DNA of 33,900 nt from CAZMVU01 sp964569295 (GTDB taxonomy: Bacteria; Hydrogenedentota; Hydrogenedentia; Hydrogenedentales; JAGMZX01): assembly GCA_964569295.1 (NCBI GenBank), contig CAZMVU010000027.1, positions 1 to 33,900 of the forward strand. Reading direction: 5' to 3'. The position numbers were made by a program, and so were the translations under genes. Numbering within the stretch: the first letter of the stretch is position 1; each line of letters starts with the position of its first letter. Of the stretch, positions 21,841-30,315 are shown in pieces. The notes beneath the pieces were generated by a model, which did no database searches, had not been told where the DNA came from, and saw only the letters and a program-made list of their open reading frames with translations.

Positions 21841-23508
21841 TTAGAGCGGTGCGCCCATTTCGAGTTTCCGCACGCGCCGGGCAAAGGCGGGCTCTTGTTG
21901 GGCGGCATTCTGCAGGGCCATGGTTGCCTCGCGGACATAGCCCAGCGCGAGAAAACTCTTGCCAAGACCGAGGATGGCCGCGGGGCGGTAGGGTGCCGTG
22001 GCTGGGCTGCTGGTACCGGCGAGCTGGCCGTAGTACAGGGAAGCGGCGATGTAACGCCGCTGCTGGAAGTGTAAGTCGCCGAGAGAGAGTATCGCGTCGG
22101 GTTGGGCGTTGGCGCCCGCGAGCGCGAGGGCCTCCTGGAAATGGCGTTGTGCCCCGGCGCGGTTACCCACGAGTTCTTCATAGGTGACGGCGAGGTTGTA
22201 GTGGACGCGCATGGTGGCCGGATTCTCGGCAAGGGTGGCTTCATAGAGCGAGACGTTGCTATGCCAATCCTGGTTGCGCTCTATGGTCAGGCCGGTGTAA
22301 GCGATGATGAGCACAGCGGCGGCGGCCCCAGCGGTGCGCCGCAGCACGGTGCTCGATGCCGCGAGATGGACGCCTTCCGCAATGGCCCACCAGAAGCCGG
22401 CCATGGGCACATACATCCAGTGTTCGGCCATGGGGGCGTTGAGCGGAAAGATACCGGATATCGGGAACCAGGTGAGCAGGAACCAGCCCAGTGCCAGGAC
22501 AATGCGCCGGTGTCCGGTGCGCCATGCCCCGGCGATGGCAGCCAGGCAGGTAAGCAGAAAGGTATACCCAATGGCGGCGGTCCACACGGGCGTCCCGGCA
22601 AGGGTTTGCTCCATGTGCAGGTTGGCGGGCACGAAAAGCGTGCGCAGATAAAATGCCAGCGCCTGCCCCACCTCAATGAGGCGCGTGGCGAGGCCGGCCG
22701 CCGTGGTTTCCTGGGCGGGCGGAAGTGCGGCATTGCTGCGCAGCACGGCGTAGATCACGCCGCCTGCAACCATGCCCAGAAGTGGCAAGGCCCGGTGCAG
22801 CCAGACGGTGACAGCGGTGCTCGTTTCGGCTTCGTTTTTCGCTTGCGGCCGCCACAGCAGCACAAGCAACAGCAACAGGGGAAAGATAGCCGCGGATTCC
22901 TTGCACAGGAACCCCGCGAGAAAGCACAGTCCGCATAGAACGGCGCCAATAGCCCGGCGCAGCAGGCCGCCGGACCACAGGGCGCACAGGAGCCCCGCGA
23001 ACATGAAGGCGGCCGCCATCATGTCGGCGCGCCCGCTGATGTAACTGACCGCTTCGGTGTGCAACGGATGCACCGCGTAGATGAGGGCCGTCACGATGCG
23101 CACGGCCGGCGGTGCGCCCAGGCGCCCTAGCAGTAAAAACAGAAGGAGCGCCGCCAGCGTATGCCACACGAGATTGGTAAGGTGGAACAGAAAGGGGCTT
23201 ACATCGGGGTAGGGGCGATCGGCCGTGGGCCCTTGGGTGGCCGGGTCGTAGGACAAGGCGAAGTCGGCCATGAAAGACACCGCCACGAGGGGGCGGTAGA
23301 AACGTCCTTGTACGGCGCTGCCGCTGAAAGCATGCTGGTTCTCCTTGAACAACTCCCAGACATCGGCGGGATTGTGCACGTGTTCGTGCAGCAGCACGGA
23401 AGACACATCATCCCACACGAATTCGCCGTCGAATGTGTTGGCATAGGCGATGGCGGCAAGTGCTACGACAAGCCCGATGCCAAGGCGGTTAATCGTGGAT
23501 GCTGGCAT
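21841..23508 (-). CDS. TMTC/GT-C-like membrane protein with C-terminal TPRs
   Basis: 555-residue polytopic inner-membrane protein. The N-terminal part fits GT-C glycosyltransferases of the TMTC-like type found with bacterial TPR proteins: first membrane helix, then F-V-W-D33-D34 in the first outer loop, YRPLVAVSFM, FHLTNLVWH, and YAVHPLHTEAVSYISGRADMMAA. About ten hydrophobic helices follow up to residue ~385. The last ~160 residues are soluble and contain degenerate tetratricopeptide repeats (NPATMRVHYNLAVTYEELVGNRAGAQRHFQEAL, ILSLGDLHFQQRRYIAASLYYGQL, AILGLGKSFLALGYVREATMAL). Such proteins are thought to use lipid-linked sugars; the substrate is unknown. The gene starts 34 bp after a lipoprotein gene and is probably cotranscribed with it. 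Ribosome site weak (GAAGAA). Confidence 0.85.
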   Translation of the reverse strand: MPASTINRLGIGLVVALAAIAYANTFDGEFVWDDVSSVLLHEHVHNPADVWELFKENQHAFSGSAVQGRFYRPLVAVSFMADFALSYDPATQGPTADRPYPDVSPFLFHLTNLVWHTLAALLLFLLLGRLGAPPAVRIVTALIYAVHPLHTEAVSYISGRADMMAAAFMFAGLLCALWSGGLLRRAIGAVLCGLCFLAGFLCKESAAIFPLLLLLVLLWRPQAKNEAETSTAVTVWLHRALPLLGMVAGGVIYAVLRSNAALPPAQETTAAGLATRLIEVGQALAFYLRTLFVPANLHMEQTLAGTPVWTAAIGYTFLLTCLAAIAGAWRTGHRRIVLALGWFLLTWFPISGIFPLNAPMAEHWMYVPMAGFWWAIAEGVHLAASSTVLRRTAGAAAAVLIIAYTGLTIERNQDWHSNVSLYEATLAENPATMRVHYNLAVTYEELVGNRAGAQRHFQEALALAGANAQPDAILSLGDLHFQQRRYIAASLYYGQLAGTSSPATAPYRPAAILGLGKSFLALGYVREATMALQNAAQQEPAFARRVRKLEMGAPL

Positions 23509-23542
23509 GGTTCTTCAAGGCGTTGGCCCCGCCTGCACTCCG

Positions 23543-24208
23543 TTAGCGGGTTTTGGGGGTGGCCTTGACCCAGTCCTCGTTGATGGGCAGATAGTTCAAT
23601 CGTACCCGCTGATTGGCGCCGATGATTTCTTCAACACGGATGGGGTAGTTTTGGAACTTCTCGCCCACGCGCACCTTTTCCATGGTTACCTCGTCCGTTT
23701 CGGTGTCGCGTACGCGGAAGAGGATGAAGGTGTCGTCTTCTACGGTGGTGAAACCGACCACTTTGACACGCGGCCGTGCGAGCAGCACGTCAGCGCGGTG
23801 GTCCAACTTGTCGTAGCGCGTGCTGCCGGGCGTGAGCGCGTAATAGGCTTTGATGCCGCCTTTCACCACCAGGTAACGGCCTGTATCGTCGGCTTTGCTA
23901 ATCAGGTCCTCGAGCCGGCGCCGCAACTGGTCGACCGCATCACCCAGGTGTTCATGGTCTTGTTGTTTGTGCTTCGAGTAGGCGGACTTCAATTCCTGCT
24001 CGGCCTGATCGACTGTCTGTTCATCCAGCGGCGGGCCATCGAAGGGGCGCCAGAGGACTTTGACTGTACCATACAGTTCGTTAAAAATCTCGTCGGCCGT
24101 GGGTTCAGGCGGTTCTTCTTCGACAGGTTCCGGTTCCGGCTCCGGCTCGGAATTGCAGCCAACTATGGCAAGGATCGCCACGAGTGAAAGGGCAAGCGCG
24201 CGCGTCAT
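23543..24208 (-). CDS. Lipoprotein of unknown function with Glu-Pro linker
   Basis: 221 residues from ATG 24208. A signal peptide ends in the lipobox I-V-G-C18, followed by a negatively charged E-P repeat (EPEPEPEPVEEEPPEP), a typical stalk. The body starts with ADEIFNELYGTVKVLWRPF, continues with a helical region (EQTVDQAEQELKSAYSKHKQQDHEHLGDAVDQLRRRLEDLI is residues roughly 60-105, summarised here by its charged heptads) and ends with a beta-rich domain GFTTVEDDTFILFRVRDTETDEVTMEKVRVGEKF. I do not recognise the family. It lies upstream of the TMTC-like gene and is divergent from the response regulator. Confidence 0.82.
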   Translation of the reverse strand: MTRALALSLVAILAIVGCNSEPEPEPEPVEEEPPEPTADEIFNELYGTVKVLWRPFDGPPLDEQTVDQAEQELKSAYSKHKQQDHEHLGDAVDQLRRRLEDLISKADDTGRYLVVKGGIKAYYALTPGSTRYDKLDHRADVLLARPRVKVVGFTTVEDDTFILFRVRDTETDEVTMEKVRVGEKFQNYPIRVEEIIGANQRVRLNYLPINEDWVKATPKTR

Positions 24209-24251
24209 GTTATTTCGTGTCCTTTGTTTGTACGGATGCACTGAAGCTAAA

Positions 24252-24280
24252 ACGATACCATATGGCTGGCAAGTGTTCAA
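24252..24280 (-). promoter_or_regulatory. Candidate promoter for the lipoprotein/TMTC-like pair
   Basis: On the minus strand TTGAAC (24280-24275), 17-bp spacer, TATCGT (24257-24252), 43 bp upstream of the lipoprotein ATG. Confidence 0.45.
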
Positions 24281-24295
24281 CTGCACGGTTCGGGT

Positions 24296-24325
24296 TTGAT
24301 AGGTTTGAAAAGGTGCGTGTATAAT
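24296..24325 (+). promoter_or_regulatory. Sigma70-type promoter of the response regulator operon
   Basis: TTGATA (24296-24301), 18-bp spacer, perfect TATAAT (24320-24325); the ATG at 24375 follows with GGGGAG at 24365-24370. Confidence 0.75.
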
Positions 24326-24374
24326 ACAGACAAAGTATCATCCGCCTTAATCGGGACCTGTGACGGGGAGAATT

Positions 24375-25310
24375 ATGAGCACAATTCTACTGGTTGACGA
24401 CGACATAGACTTGGCCGAACTGATAAAGACCAAGCTTAATGCGGAAGGCCACACCACCCATGTGATCAACACGGGGGAGGGAGCATTCGAGTTGGCGAAA
24501 CAGGTGAAACCTGATATTGCCATTCTCGATATTATGCTGCCGGGCGTGACTGGCTATCAGATTTGCCGCCGGTTGCGCAAGGACCCGGAACTGTATCGCT
24601 CGGCGATTCTCATTCTTACCGCCCTGGGCGAGGAGCCCGAGGTGCTCCACGGCCTCGAGCAGGGCGCCGATGATTACCTTGCCAAGCCTTTCAAGCTGGA
24701 CCGGCTCATGGACAAGATCGCCTCGCTGAACGCATTGCTTCAGTCCATTGAAAGCCGTAACCGAATCACAAATCTGCCCGGCACCGACGCCGTCAAGCGC
24801 GAGATTAACCATCGTCTGGCGCGCGACTCGGCCATTGCCGCGGTGTATATCGACATGGTCGGCTTCAAGGGCTACTGCGCCGCGCGCGGCGAGGCCGGGC
24901 AGAAGCGTGCCCTCGATTTCGTGTCTCAGTTGCTCATCCAGCTAACCCGTAACATCGGGGTCTACGAGTCGTTTATCGCGCACATGGGCGGCGAACACTT
25001 CGTGGCGCTGCTGCAATTGGAAGACTACGAGCGCTTCTGCAACTCGCTTGTCACTACCTTTGACAAGCGGGTGGGGGAGTTGTACACGCCGCAGGAGGTG
25101 AATCAAGGCTATCTCATCGCGCGGGACCGGCGTGGACAGGATGTAAGGTGCGCCTTGATGCGGCTTTCGGTGGGGGTGGCGCATACGCAGTACCGTCAGT
25201 TCAAGAGCGCCAAGAAAATGTTCGAGGTGCTTGCCCAGGTACGCCAGATGGCCCAGCCGCGTGAAGGGCATAGTGTGGTCTTCGTGGACCGCCGGCACAC
25301 CGACCGTTAA
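24375..25310 (+). CDS. Response regulator with degenerate GGDEF output domain
   Basis: 311 residues. The start at 24375 puts VDDD immediately after the first beta strand and has GGGGAG upstream; an in-frame GTG at 24360 is less likely. Residues 1-120 are a complete receiver domain: acidic D8-D10, phosphoacceptor D52 (ILDIMLPG), T82 and K104 (LAKPF). Residues about 133-300 have the GGDEF fold (RITNLPGTDAVKREI, AAVYIDMVGFKGYC) but the active-site loop reads G205-G-E-H-F209, and the usual F-K-x-I-N-D and G-H-x-x-G-D substrate residues are not kept. Diguanylate cyclase activity is therefore unlikely; the domain may bind nucleotide or a partner. No histidine kinase lies nearby. It is followed after 9 bp by a membrane-anchored orphan. 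Confidence 0.92.
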   Translation: MSTILLVDDDIDLAELIKTKLNAEGHTTHVINTGEGAFELAKQVKPDIAILDIMLPGVTGYQICRRLRKDPELYRSAILILTALGEEPEVLHGLEQGADDYLAKPFKLDRLMDKIASLNALLQSIESRNRITNLPGTDAVKREINHRLARDSAIAAVYIDMVGFKGYCAARGEAGQKRALDFVSQLLIQLTRNIGVYESFIAHMGGEHFVALLQLEDYERFCNSLVTTFDKRVGELYTPQEVNQGYLIARDRRGQDVRCALMRLSVGVAHTQYRQFKSAKKMFEVLAQVRQMAQPREGHSVVFVDRRHTDR

Positions 25311-25319
25311 CGCGCACCT

Positions 25320-25802
25320 ATGAAGCAACGCGCTATTGTACTTGCCGGGGCCATGGGGATCGTCCTGCTGCTTCTCGCCTACTGGACCTTCACGCATGGT
25401 GGTGAGGTCTTGCCGGAGGAACTGACCCGGCGCTGCACCGAGGCGCAACCCTCCTGGGCGAATTATGATGAGGACTTGAAGGCGCAGGTAGGTGCTGCGT
25501 ATGTCGCGCGCTGGTCGGGTGCACCGGTGCATGCGGAGATGCGATCGGATGTTCTGTTCATCGACTTCTACTTGGAGCCGCCGTGGGCGCGCTATGGCTG
25601 TGCGTTGCCGGTGCTCGTGCGCGAACCGGCGGGACGGGTGCTGCAAAGCGTCGCGGCAACGCACTCGGATGCCATGGTGACCTACCGCTTCAACCTGCCC
25701 CCGGATTATGAAGAATCGTGCCCGCCATGGGTCACTGTTCGCTATCCGCGCGATGAATGGCGCTTGCCGCTTGGACCCGAGGGGGTATGGACGGCGCCGT
25801 AA
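25320..25802 (+). CDS. Membrane-anchored hypothetical protein
   Basis: 160 residues with one N-terminal hydrophobic helix (about 5-23, IVLAGAMGIVLLLLAYW), then an exported domain that I do not recognise. Cysteines at R-R-C-T, Y-G-C-A and E-S-C-P could form disulfides. It begins 9 bp after the response regulator stop and so is likely cotranscribed with it. The 235 bp after it up to the next gene contain no obvious terminator. Confidence 0.7.
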   Translation: MKQRAIVLAGAMGIVLLLLAYWTFTHGGEVLPEELTRRCTEAQPSWANYDEDLKAQVGAAYVARWSGAPVHAEMRSDVLFIDFYLEPPWARYGCALPVLVREPAGRVLQSVAATHSDAMVTYRFNLPPDYEESCPPWVTVRYPRDEWRLPLGPEGVWTAP

Positions 25803-26037
25803 CCCCGGCTGTGCGGCGTGCGCCCAAACAGGCACGTTCATCGGCTTACACAAAACGGTACTTGCTTCATACATGCAGGTGTGTCCATGCGCACCGCCCG
25901 AGACTGCGCACCACGAAACGAGAACTGCCTGGGTTTGTATGGTATTTGAGGTGGATGACCGTTGGTGCCCGTGTTGCTACTATGGGTCACGGCGGGAAAT
26001 TGAAACACAACGGGGAAAAGCCCCGGAGATGTTGCCA

Positions 26038-27114
26038 ATGTATCGTTATGCTGTGGGTGTTTTGCACGTGCTGGCTTGTGGGGCTCTTATCGGGTGTCCG
26101 CACTCCTCTCCGTTTGGATTGTCGGACACCGAGCATACGTTCAGCCGTGAGCCGGCACCGTGGACCCTGGAAATATGGGGGCAGCGGACGCCTGTCTCGT
26201 TTGTTATCGAGTGGGAGGCGGCCTGGTTGACCGTCACACCACGCTCTGGCGCGAGTGCTGGCCCCGATGATCGCTTTACCGTCGTGTTGTCCGTAAATAG
26301 CGGGGCCTTGGAGGCGGGGTGTAACCGTACGACCGTGCGTGTCCGTGGGGGTACGCCGGGTACCGACCGGTCCATGTGGCCCATGCGCACGGTGTCGGTC
26401 AGCGCGGTCGGCAACCCACCGGGTGAAGGATGCGATGCGGTCACCAAGACCGTGCCGCTGCACCCGACGGCCGATGTAACCTTGTATGAATCTGAGACGG
26501 GCGGTATTGCCAATGGCGCGGGTCAGTACCTTTTTGTCGGGCGCGGCGAGGATTTGCTGATCCGGCGGGGGGCAATTCATTTCGACATAGCCGGCAATAT
26601 CCGCGACGACGCCGATATCCTGGAGGTGGTGCTCACGATGGAGCATACACCGGTTGGCGACGATACCACACCGCAGTACATCGACCTGGCGCGGGCAGCA
26701 CGTTCGTGGGGTGAGGGACAGTCTGATGCGCCGGGCGAGGAGTTGGATGGTATGGCGGCGTTCGGTGGCGATGCTACCTGGCAACATGCATTCTACCGGC
26801 ACACGCGCTGGAACTCGCCGGGCGGGGATTGGGTGGCCGACGTGCGTGGACGGGCTGAGGTGGCCGGTGCGGGCGTGTACCGCTGGGAAGGCGCCAAGCT
26901 CGTAGAGGATGTGCAGATGTGGCTCGATACGCCGGGCACGAACCACGGTTGGCTTATATTTGGCAAGGAGCGTGTGCCGGAACCGGAAGGGGAAATGGAA
27001 GGAGAGGATCCAATGGCCGATTTCCGATCGACGGTGAAGCGCTTTGCCACGAAGGAACATGCGGCGGAGGATTTTCGCCCAATGCTCCGGGTAACCTACA
27101 CGCATTTGCCGTAG
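26038..27114 (+). CDS. Lipoprotein with BACON-like and DNRLRE-like domains
   Basis: 358 residues from ATG 26038, which has GGAG 9 bases upstream; the open frame extends further 5' but without a sensible start. The signal peptide ends with lipobox L-I-G-C20. Residues about 38-130 resemble a BACON-type beta-sandwich (IEWEAAWLTVTPRSGASAGP and later SAVGNPPGEGC). From about residue 145 the chain has the DNRLRE/CBM96-like pattern: PTADVTLYES, an LFVGRGEDLLIRRGAIHFDI strand pair, EVVLTMEHTP, ARSWGEG, DATWQHAFYRHTRW, and a final RPMLRVTY. Such proteins are surface exposed and often bind polysaccharide. The Arg/Leu details fit the family but the ligand is unknown. It is followed by an epimerase after 16 bp. 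Confidence 0.82.
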   Translation: MYRYAVGVLHVLACGALIGCPHSSPFGLSDTEHTFSREPAPWTLEIWGQRTPVSFVIEWEAAWLTVTPRSGASAGPDDRFTVVLSVNSGALEAGCNRTTVRVRGGTPGTDRSMWPMRTVSVSAVGNPPGEGCDAVTKTVPLHPTADVTLYESETGGIANGAGQYLFVGRGEDLLIRRGAIHFDIAGNIRDDADILEVVLTMEHTPVGDDTTPQYIDLARAARSWGEGQSDAPGEELDGMAAFGGDATWQHAFYRHTRWNSPGGDWVADVRGRAEVAGAGVYRWEGAKLVEDVQMWLDTPGTNHGWLIFGKERVPEPEGEMEGEDPMADFRSTVKRFATKEHAAEDFRPMLRVTYTHLP

Positions 27115-27130
27115 GGGAAGGCGGCCTGCC

Positions 27131-28072
27131 ATGCATGTAGCAGTTATTGGCGGCACGGGGCATATCGGTTCATGGCTCGTGCCCATGTTGCGCGCGGCAG
27201 AATGCGACGTAACCGTCATCAGCCGTGGCGAACGCAATCCCTACCATGACGACCCTGCCTGGGGCGACGTTACCGGTGTGGCGCTCGACCGGAAAACGAC
27301 CGAACTGGAAGGTATCTTCGGCGAGGAGGTGGCGGCACTCGCGGCGGATGTCGTGGTCGACCTTATCTGCTTTACGCCCGCCTCGTGCCGTATGCTCGCT
27401 GAGGCACTGGCGGAGCGGGGGACGCGGCTTCTGCATTGCGGAACCATCTGGGTGCATGGTCACACCGCCTCACCGCCAACACGGGAAGAAGAGGCGCTCA
27501 CGCCCGGATGCGGCTACGGCCGGAACAAGCTGGCCATCCAGCGGTACCTGCTTGAGGAGCAGCGTATCGTGCCGGCCTGCGTGGTGCATCCGGGGCACAT
27601 CACGGGGCCGGGCTGGTGGCCGATCAACCCGGCGGGCAATCTGGATCCCGAAGTGTTCAGGCGGTTGGCACGGGGTGAGGAGGTGGCGCTTCCGAACTTC
27701 GGCTTGGAAACCCTGCACCACGTACACGCCGCCGATGTGGCCGGCTTGTTTCTCCGGTGTATCGAGCGGTGGGCCGCTGCCGAGGGGGAGGCTTTTCACG
27801 CCGTGGCTGAGCGCCCAGTTACCCTGCGCGGCTATGCGGAAGCCGTGGCCGCATGGTTCAACCAGCCGCCCGGTCTGCGCTTTCTGTCGTGGGAGGCATG
27901 GTGCGAGGCCGAGGCCCCGGAAAACGCCGCAGTCACCTTTGACCACCTGCGCCACAGCCCCCATTGCAGTATGATGAAGGCGCGGCAACGCCTCGAGTTC
28001 AGCCCGTGTTACAGTGCCCTCGATGCGGCCCGCGAGGCCATCGAATGGAAGGAAGCGCACAATGTTTTTTGA
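27131..28072 (+). CDS. NAD(P)-dependent epimerase/reductase of the extended SDR type
   Basis: 313 residues with an N-terminal Rossmann fold, V-I-G7-G-T-G-H-I-G13, an acidic/basic second strand end (VISRGERN) suggesting an Arg that could favour NADP, and YGRNK as the Tyr/Lys active-site pair. The sequence HPGHITGPGWWPINPAGN, then HHVHAADVAGLFLRC, fits NAD-dependent epimerase/dehydratase-like proteins. Substrate (sugar nucleotide or other) is not evident. A GGGGAAGG ribosome site precedes the ATG. It follows the BACON/DNRLRE-like gene closely and precedes a GNAT by 77 bp. Confidence 0.85.
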   Translation: MHVAVIGGTGHIGSWLVPMLRAAECDVTVISRGERNPYHDDPAWGDVTGVALDRKTTELEGIFGEEVAALAADVVVDLICFTPASCRMLAEALAERGTRLLHCGTIWVHGHTASPPTREEEALTPGCGYGRNKLAIQRYLLEEQRIVPACVVHPGHITGPGWWPINPAGNLDPEVFRRLARGEEVALPNFGLETLHHVHAADVAGLFLRCIERWAAAEGEAFHAVAERPVTLRGYAEAVAAWFNQPPGLRFLSWEAWCEAEAPENAAVTFDHLRHSPHCSMMKARQRLEFSPCYSALDAAREAIEWKEAHNVF

Positions 28073-28149
28073 GAGAGGACACGCGGGGATTCCTGCTGAA
28101 CGCGTAAAGGTTCCGGGAAAATGCCCGGGGCGAGCATGGGGGAGATGAC

Positions 28150-28782
28150 ATGGTGGATAGGGCTGCTGAGCGGGGAGAACAGGTGCAGTTCCGGCCCGCC
28201 ACGGAGGCCGACAGCGAAGTGGTCGCGCGGCTCTGGGCCGCTACTTTCGATGACAAGTTTGCTTGGGTGCTGGGTCCAGAAGCCGTAACGTTCGTGAAGG
28301 GTTGGCTTGCGCGGGACCCGGGGGTCTACCTTGGTACGACGCTGGCCTGTATAGACGGTGAACCCGCTGGCTATGTGTTTGTGGATGGGTACGGGCGCAC
28401 CGTGCGTGGCCGGGTCTGGCCGCTCATTTCGCAGCTTATTGGACACTATGGCTTCGGCAGCGGCATGAAGCGGGCACTGCAGTTCGGCGGCATGGAAATG
28501 GGGCAGCGGCATTCGCGCAAGAACTTGCACATCAACATGATCGGCGTGCTCGCGCAGCAGCGGGGAAAAGGCCTGGGCTGGTGCCTGCTCGAACACGCCG
28601 AAAGCATCGCTCGGGAACGCGGAAATTGCGCACTTACCCTCGGCGTTGTGGAATCAAACACCGGGGCCATTGCGCTCTATGAACGTTTCGGCTTCACCCT
28701 CGGTAAGCACGTTGTCAACCCAATCGCGTACTGGTGCAGCGGCCACCGTGGCTATTACGACATGCGCAAGGATTTGGGATAG
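28150..28782 (+). CDS. GNAT-family N-acetyltransferase
   Basis: 210 residues. The GNAT core is evident: N-terminal FRPATEADSEVVARLW, a central EPAGYVFVDGYGR, then the acetyl-CoA loop IGVLAQQRGKGLGWCLLEHAESIARERG with Q-Q-R-G-K-G-L-G and the final ESNTGAIALYERFGF. It acetylates an unidentified amine. ATG 28150 has GGGGGAG five bases upstream. It ends 22 bp before the stop of the convergent aldehyde dehydrogenase. Confidence 0.9.
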   Translation: MVDRAAERGEQVQFRPATEADSEVVARLWAATFDDKFAWVLGPEAVTFVKGWLARDPGVYLGTTLACIDGEPAGYVFVDGYGRTVRGRVWPLISQLIGHYGFGSGMKRALQFGGMEMGQRHSRKNLHINMIGVLAQQRGKGLGWCLLEHAESIARERGNCALTLGVVESNTGAIALYERFGFTLGKHVVNPIAYWCSGHRGYYDMRKDLG

Positions 28783-28804
28783 ACGGCGCTTTGAGCAGGC
28801 GGGC

Positions 28805-30199
28805 CTACGGCAGCTCGACGCGCAGGTGCATACTCTTCAGTTGCGTGAGGTTCAGGAATCCGTAGTGTGAGAGCGAGGCGCCCTTGCCGGTGTCCTTTAC
28901 GCCGGTCCAAGGCAGCGCCGGATCGAGATAATCCGCCCGGTTCATGAATACGGTGCCCGTTTCGATCTGCGGGCCAAGGCGCTTCGCGCGCCCGATGTCC
29001 GTCGTCCAGATAGATGCCGTGAGTCCGTAGGGGCTGTCGTTCATAAGGCGCACGGCCTCCTCCTCGCTGTCTACCGCGCGGATGCCGATGACGGGCCCGA
29101 AGCTCTCCTCCTGCATGAGCGCGCAGTCCTGCGGGGCATCCGCAACTACCGCCGGCGCCATGAACCAGCCCTGGGCCGGCTTGTCGAACGAGGCCGGGTC
29201 CACCACCAGCTTGCCCCCTTTGGCCACCGCATCACGCACCTGCCCGCCCAGGAATGCCGGGGCGTTCTTGTCTGCCATGGGCCCGAGGGAGGTCGTTTCT
29301 TCGAGCGGATCGCCCAGTATATAGCCGAGCGTTTTGGCGGCATAAGCCTCGACAAAATCGTCGTAGATGGCGCGGTCCACGTAAATCCGTTCGATGGCGC
29401 AGCACGACTGGCCGGCGTTGTAAAACGCGCCGTCAACGCAGTTTTCGGCGGCGAACTCGAAGGGGGCGTCGGCGCATACATAGGCCGGATCTTTGCCGCC
29501 GAGTTCGAGGCCCACGCCCATGAATTTGCCGTGGGTGGTGTGCATGATTTCATGGCCGCCGCGTACGGACCCGGTGAAGGATACATAGTTCACGCCCGGG
29601 TGCTGCATGATTTCCGCCGTCACCTGGTGATCCGCGATAACTTCCTGCACGAGCCCCGCCGGCGCACCGGCTTTCGCAAACGCTTCCACAAACGCCCGGC
29701 CGCAAAGTGGGGTGCGGCTGCTGTGCTTCACCAGCACGGCGTTGCCCGCGAGTACCGCCGGCACGATGACATTCACCGCGATGAGCAGCGGGTAGTTCCA
29801 CGCCGCGATATCGAGCACTACGCCCAGCGGTTCGTGGCGGATGTAGCGCACGAACTTTTCCTTCTGCGGCAGGTACTCGTCTTTCAGCGTTTCCTCCGCG
29901 ATGGTGGTCATGTAGTCCGCGCGGTCGAGCGCCGTGGCCACCTCGCCCAGCGCATGCTTTACCGGGCGGCCCATCTGGAGCGCGATGTTATTCGCGATGT
30001 TCTCCTTCTCTGCGTCGAAGGCCGCGATGAACCGGCGGCACAATGCCTGCCGCTCGCTCACCGGTGTCCAGCGCCACGACTCGTAAGCGGCGCGGGCGTG
30101 GGCAACCAGCCCGTCCACCTGTGCGGAGGCCAGCATGGGGGCGGTGAATACCATTTGCTCATTATAGGGATTGATAACTTCGAGGGTCTTCGTGCTCAT
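28805..30199 (-). CDS. NAD(P)-dependent aldehyde dehydrogenase
   Basis: 464-residue ALDH superfamily enzyme, oxidising an aldehyde to the acid. Motifs: PLGVVLDIAAWNYP and VLVKHSSRTP for cofactor binding, FTGSVRGG, the catalytic Glu in LELGGKDP, and catalytic C266 in NAGQSCC (a second Cys, C267, follows). The late EESFGPVIGI and NDSPYGLTASIWT motifs are complete. It is close to succinate-semialdehyde or lactaldehyde-type enzymes, but the substrate cannot be fixed. A lactaldehyde role would suit fucose catabolism and is speculative. It has its own promoter, 30241-30270. Confidence 0.94.
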   Translation of the reverse strand: MSTKTLEVINPYNEQMVFTAPMLASAQVDGLVAHARAAYESWRWTPVSERQALCRRFIAAFDAEKENIANNIALQMGRPVKHALGEVATALDRADYMTTIAEETLKDEYLPQKEKFVRYIRHEPLGVVLDIAAWNYPLLIAVNVIVPAVLAGNAVLVKHSSRTPLCGRAFVEAFAKAGAPAGLVQEVIADHQVTAEIMQHPGVNYVSFTGSVRGGHEIMHTTHGKFMGVGLELGGKDPAYVCADAPFEFAAENCVDGAFYNAGQSCCAIERIYVDRAIYDDFVEAYAAKTLGYILGDPLEETTSLGPMADKNAPAFLGGQVRDAVAKGGKLVVDPASFDKPAQGWFMAPAVVADAPQDCALMQEESFGPVIGIRAVDSEEEAVRLMNDSPYGLTASIWTTDIGRAKRLGPQIETGTVFMNRADYLDPALPWTGVKDTGKGASLSHYGFLNLTQLKSMHLRVELP

Positions 30200-30240
30200 G
30201 GCGATGTTTTACTCCCCGGGGGCCGTTGGTTGAAGTGCGC

Positions 30241-30270
30241 ATTATAAAGGGGAAAGCAGCGTGTAACCAA
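30241..30270 (-). promoter_or_regulatory. Sigma70-type promoter of the aldehyde dehydrogenase gene
   Basis: On the minus strand TTGGTT (30270-30265), 18-bp spacer, perfect TATAAT (30246-30241), 41 bp upstream of the ATG at 30199. Confidence 0.7.
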
Positions 30271-30302
30271 GGTCCGGGGTGCGTGGTGCGGCGGCGCCGC
30301 GA

Positions 30303-30315
30303 TACAATACGCGCC
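30303..30315 (+). promoter_or_regulatory. -10 box for a probable leaderless transcript
   Basis: TACAAT at 30303-30308 ends 7 bases before the ATG at 30316, so a start site would fall at the start codon. No ribosome site is visible upstream of that ATG. The same TACRATACGC sequence precedes the ADP-ribosylglycohydrolase gene. Confidence 0.5.

Noticed and set aside
21681..22244. Longer upstream frame for the mutarotase gene
   Set aside because: It overlaps the preceding membrane-protein gene; similarity begins exactly at GTG 21680, which has a good ribosome site and a promoter between the genes.
25708..26037. N-terminal extension of the BACON/DNRLRE-like protein by 110 residues
   Set aside because: The extension overlaps the previous gene and hides a clear lipoprotein signal peptide; the ATG at 26038 has a proper ribosome site.
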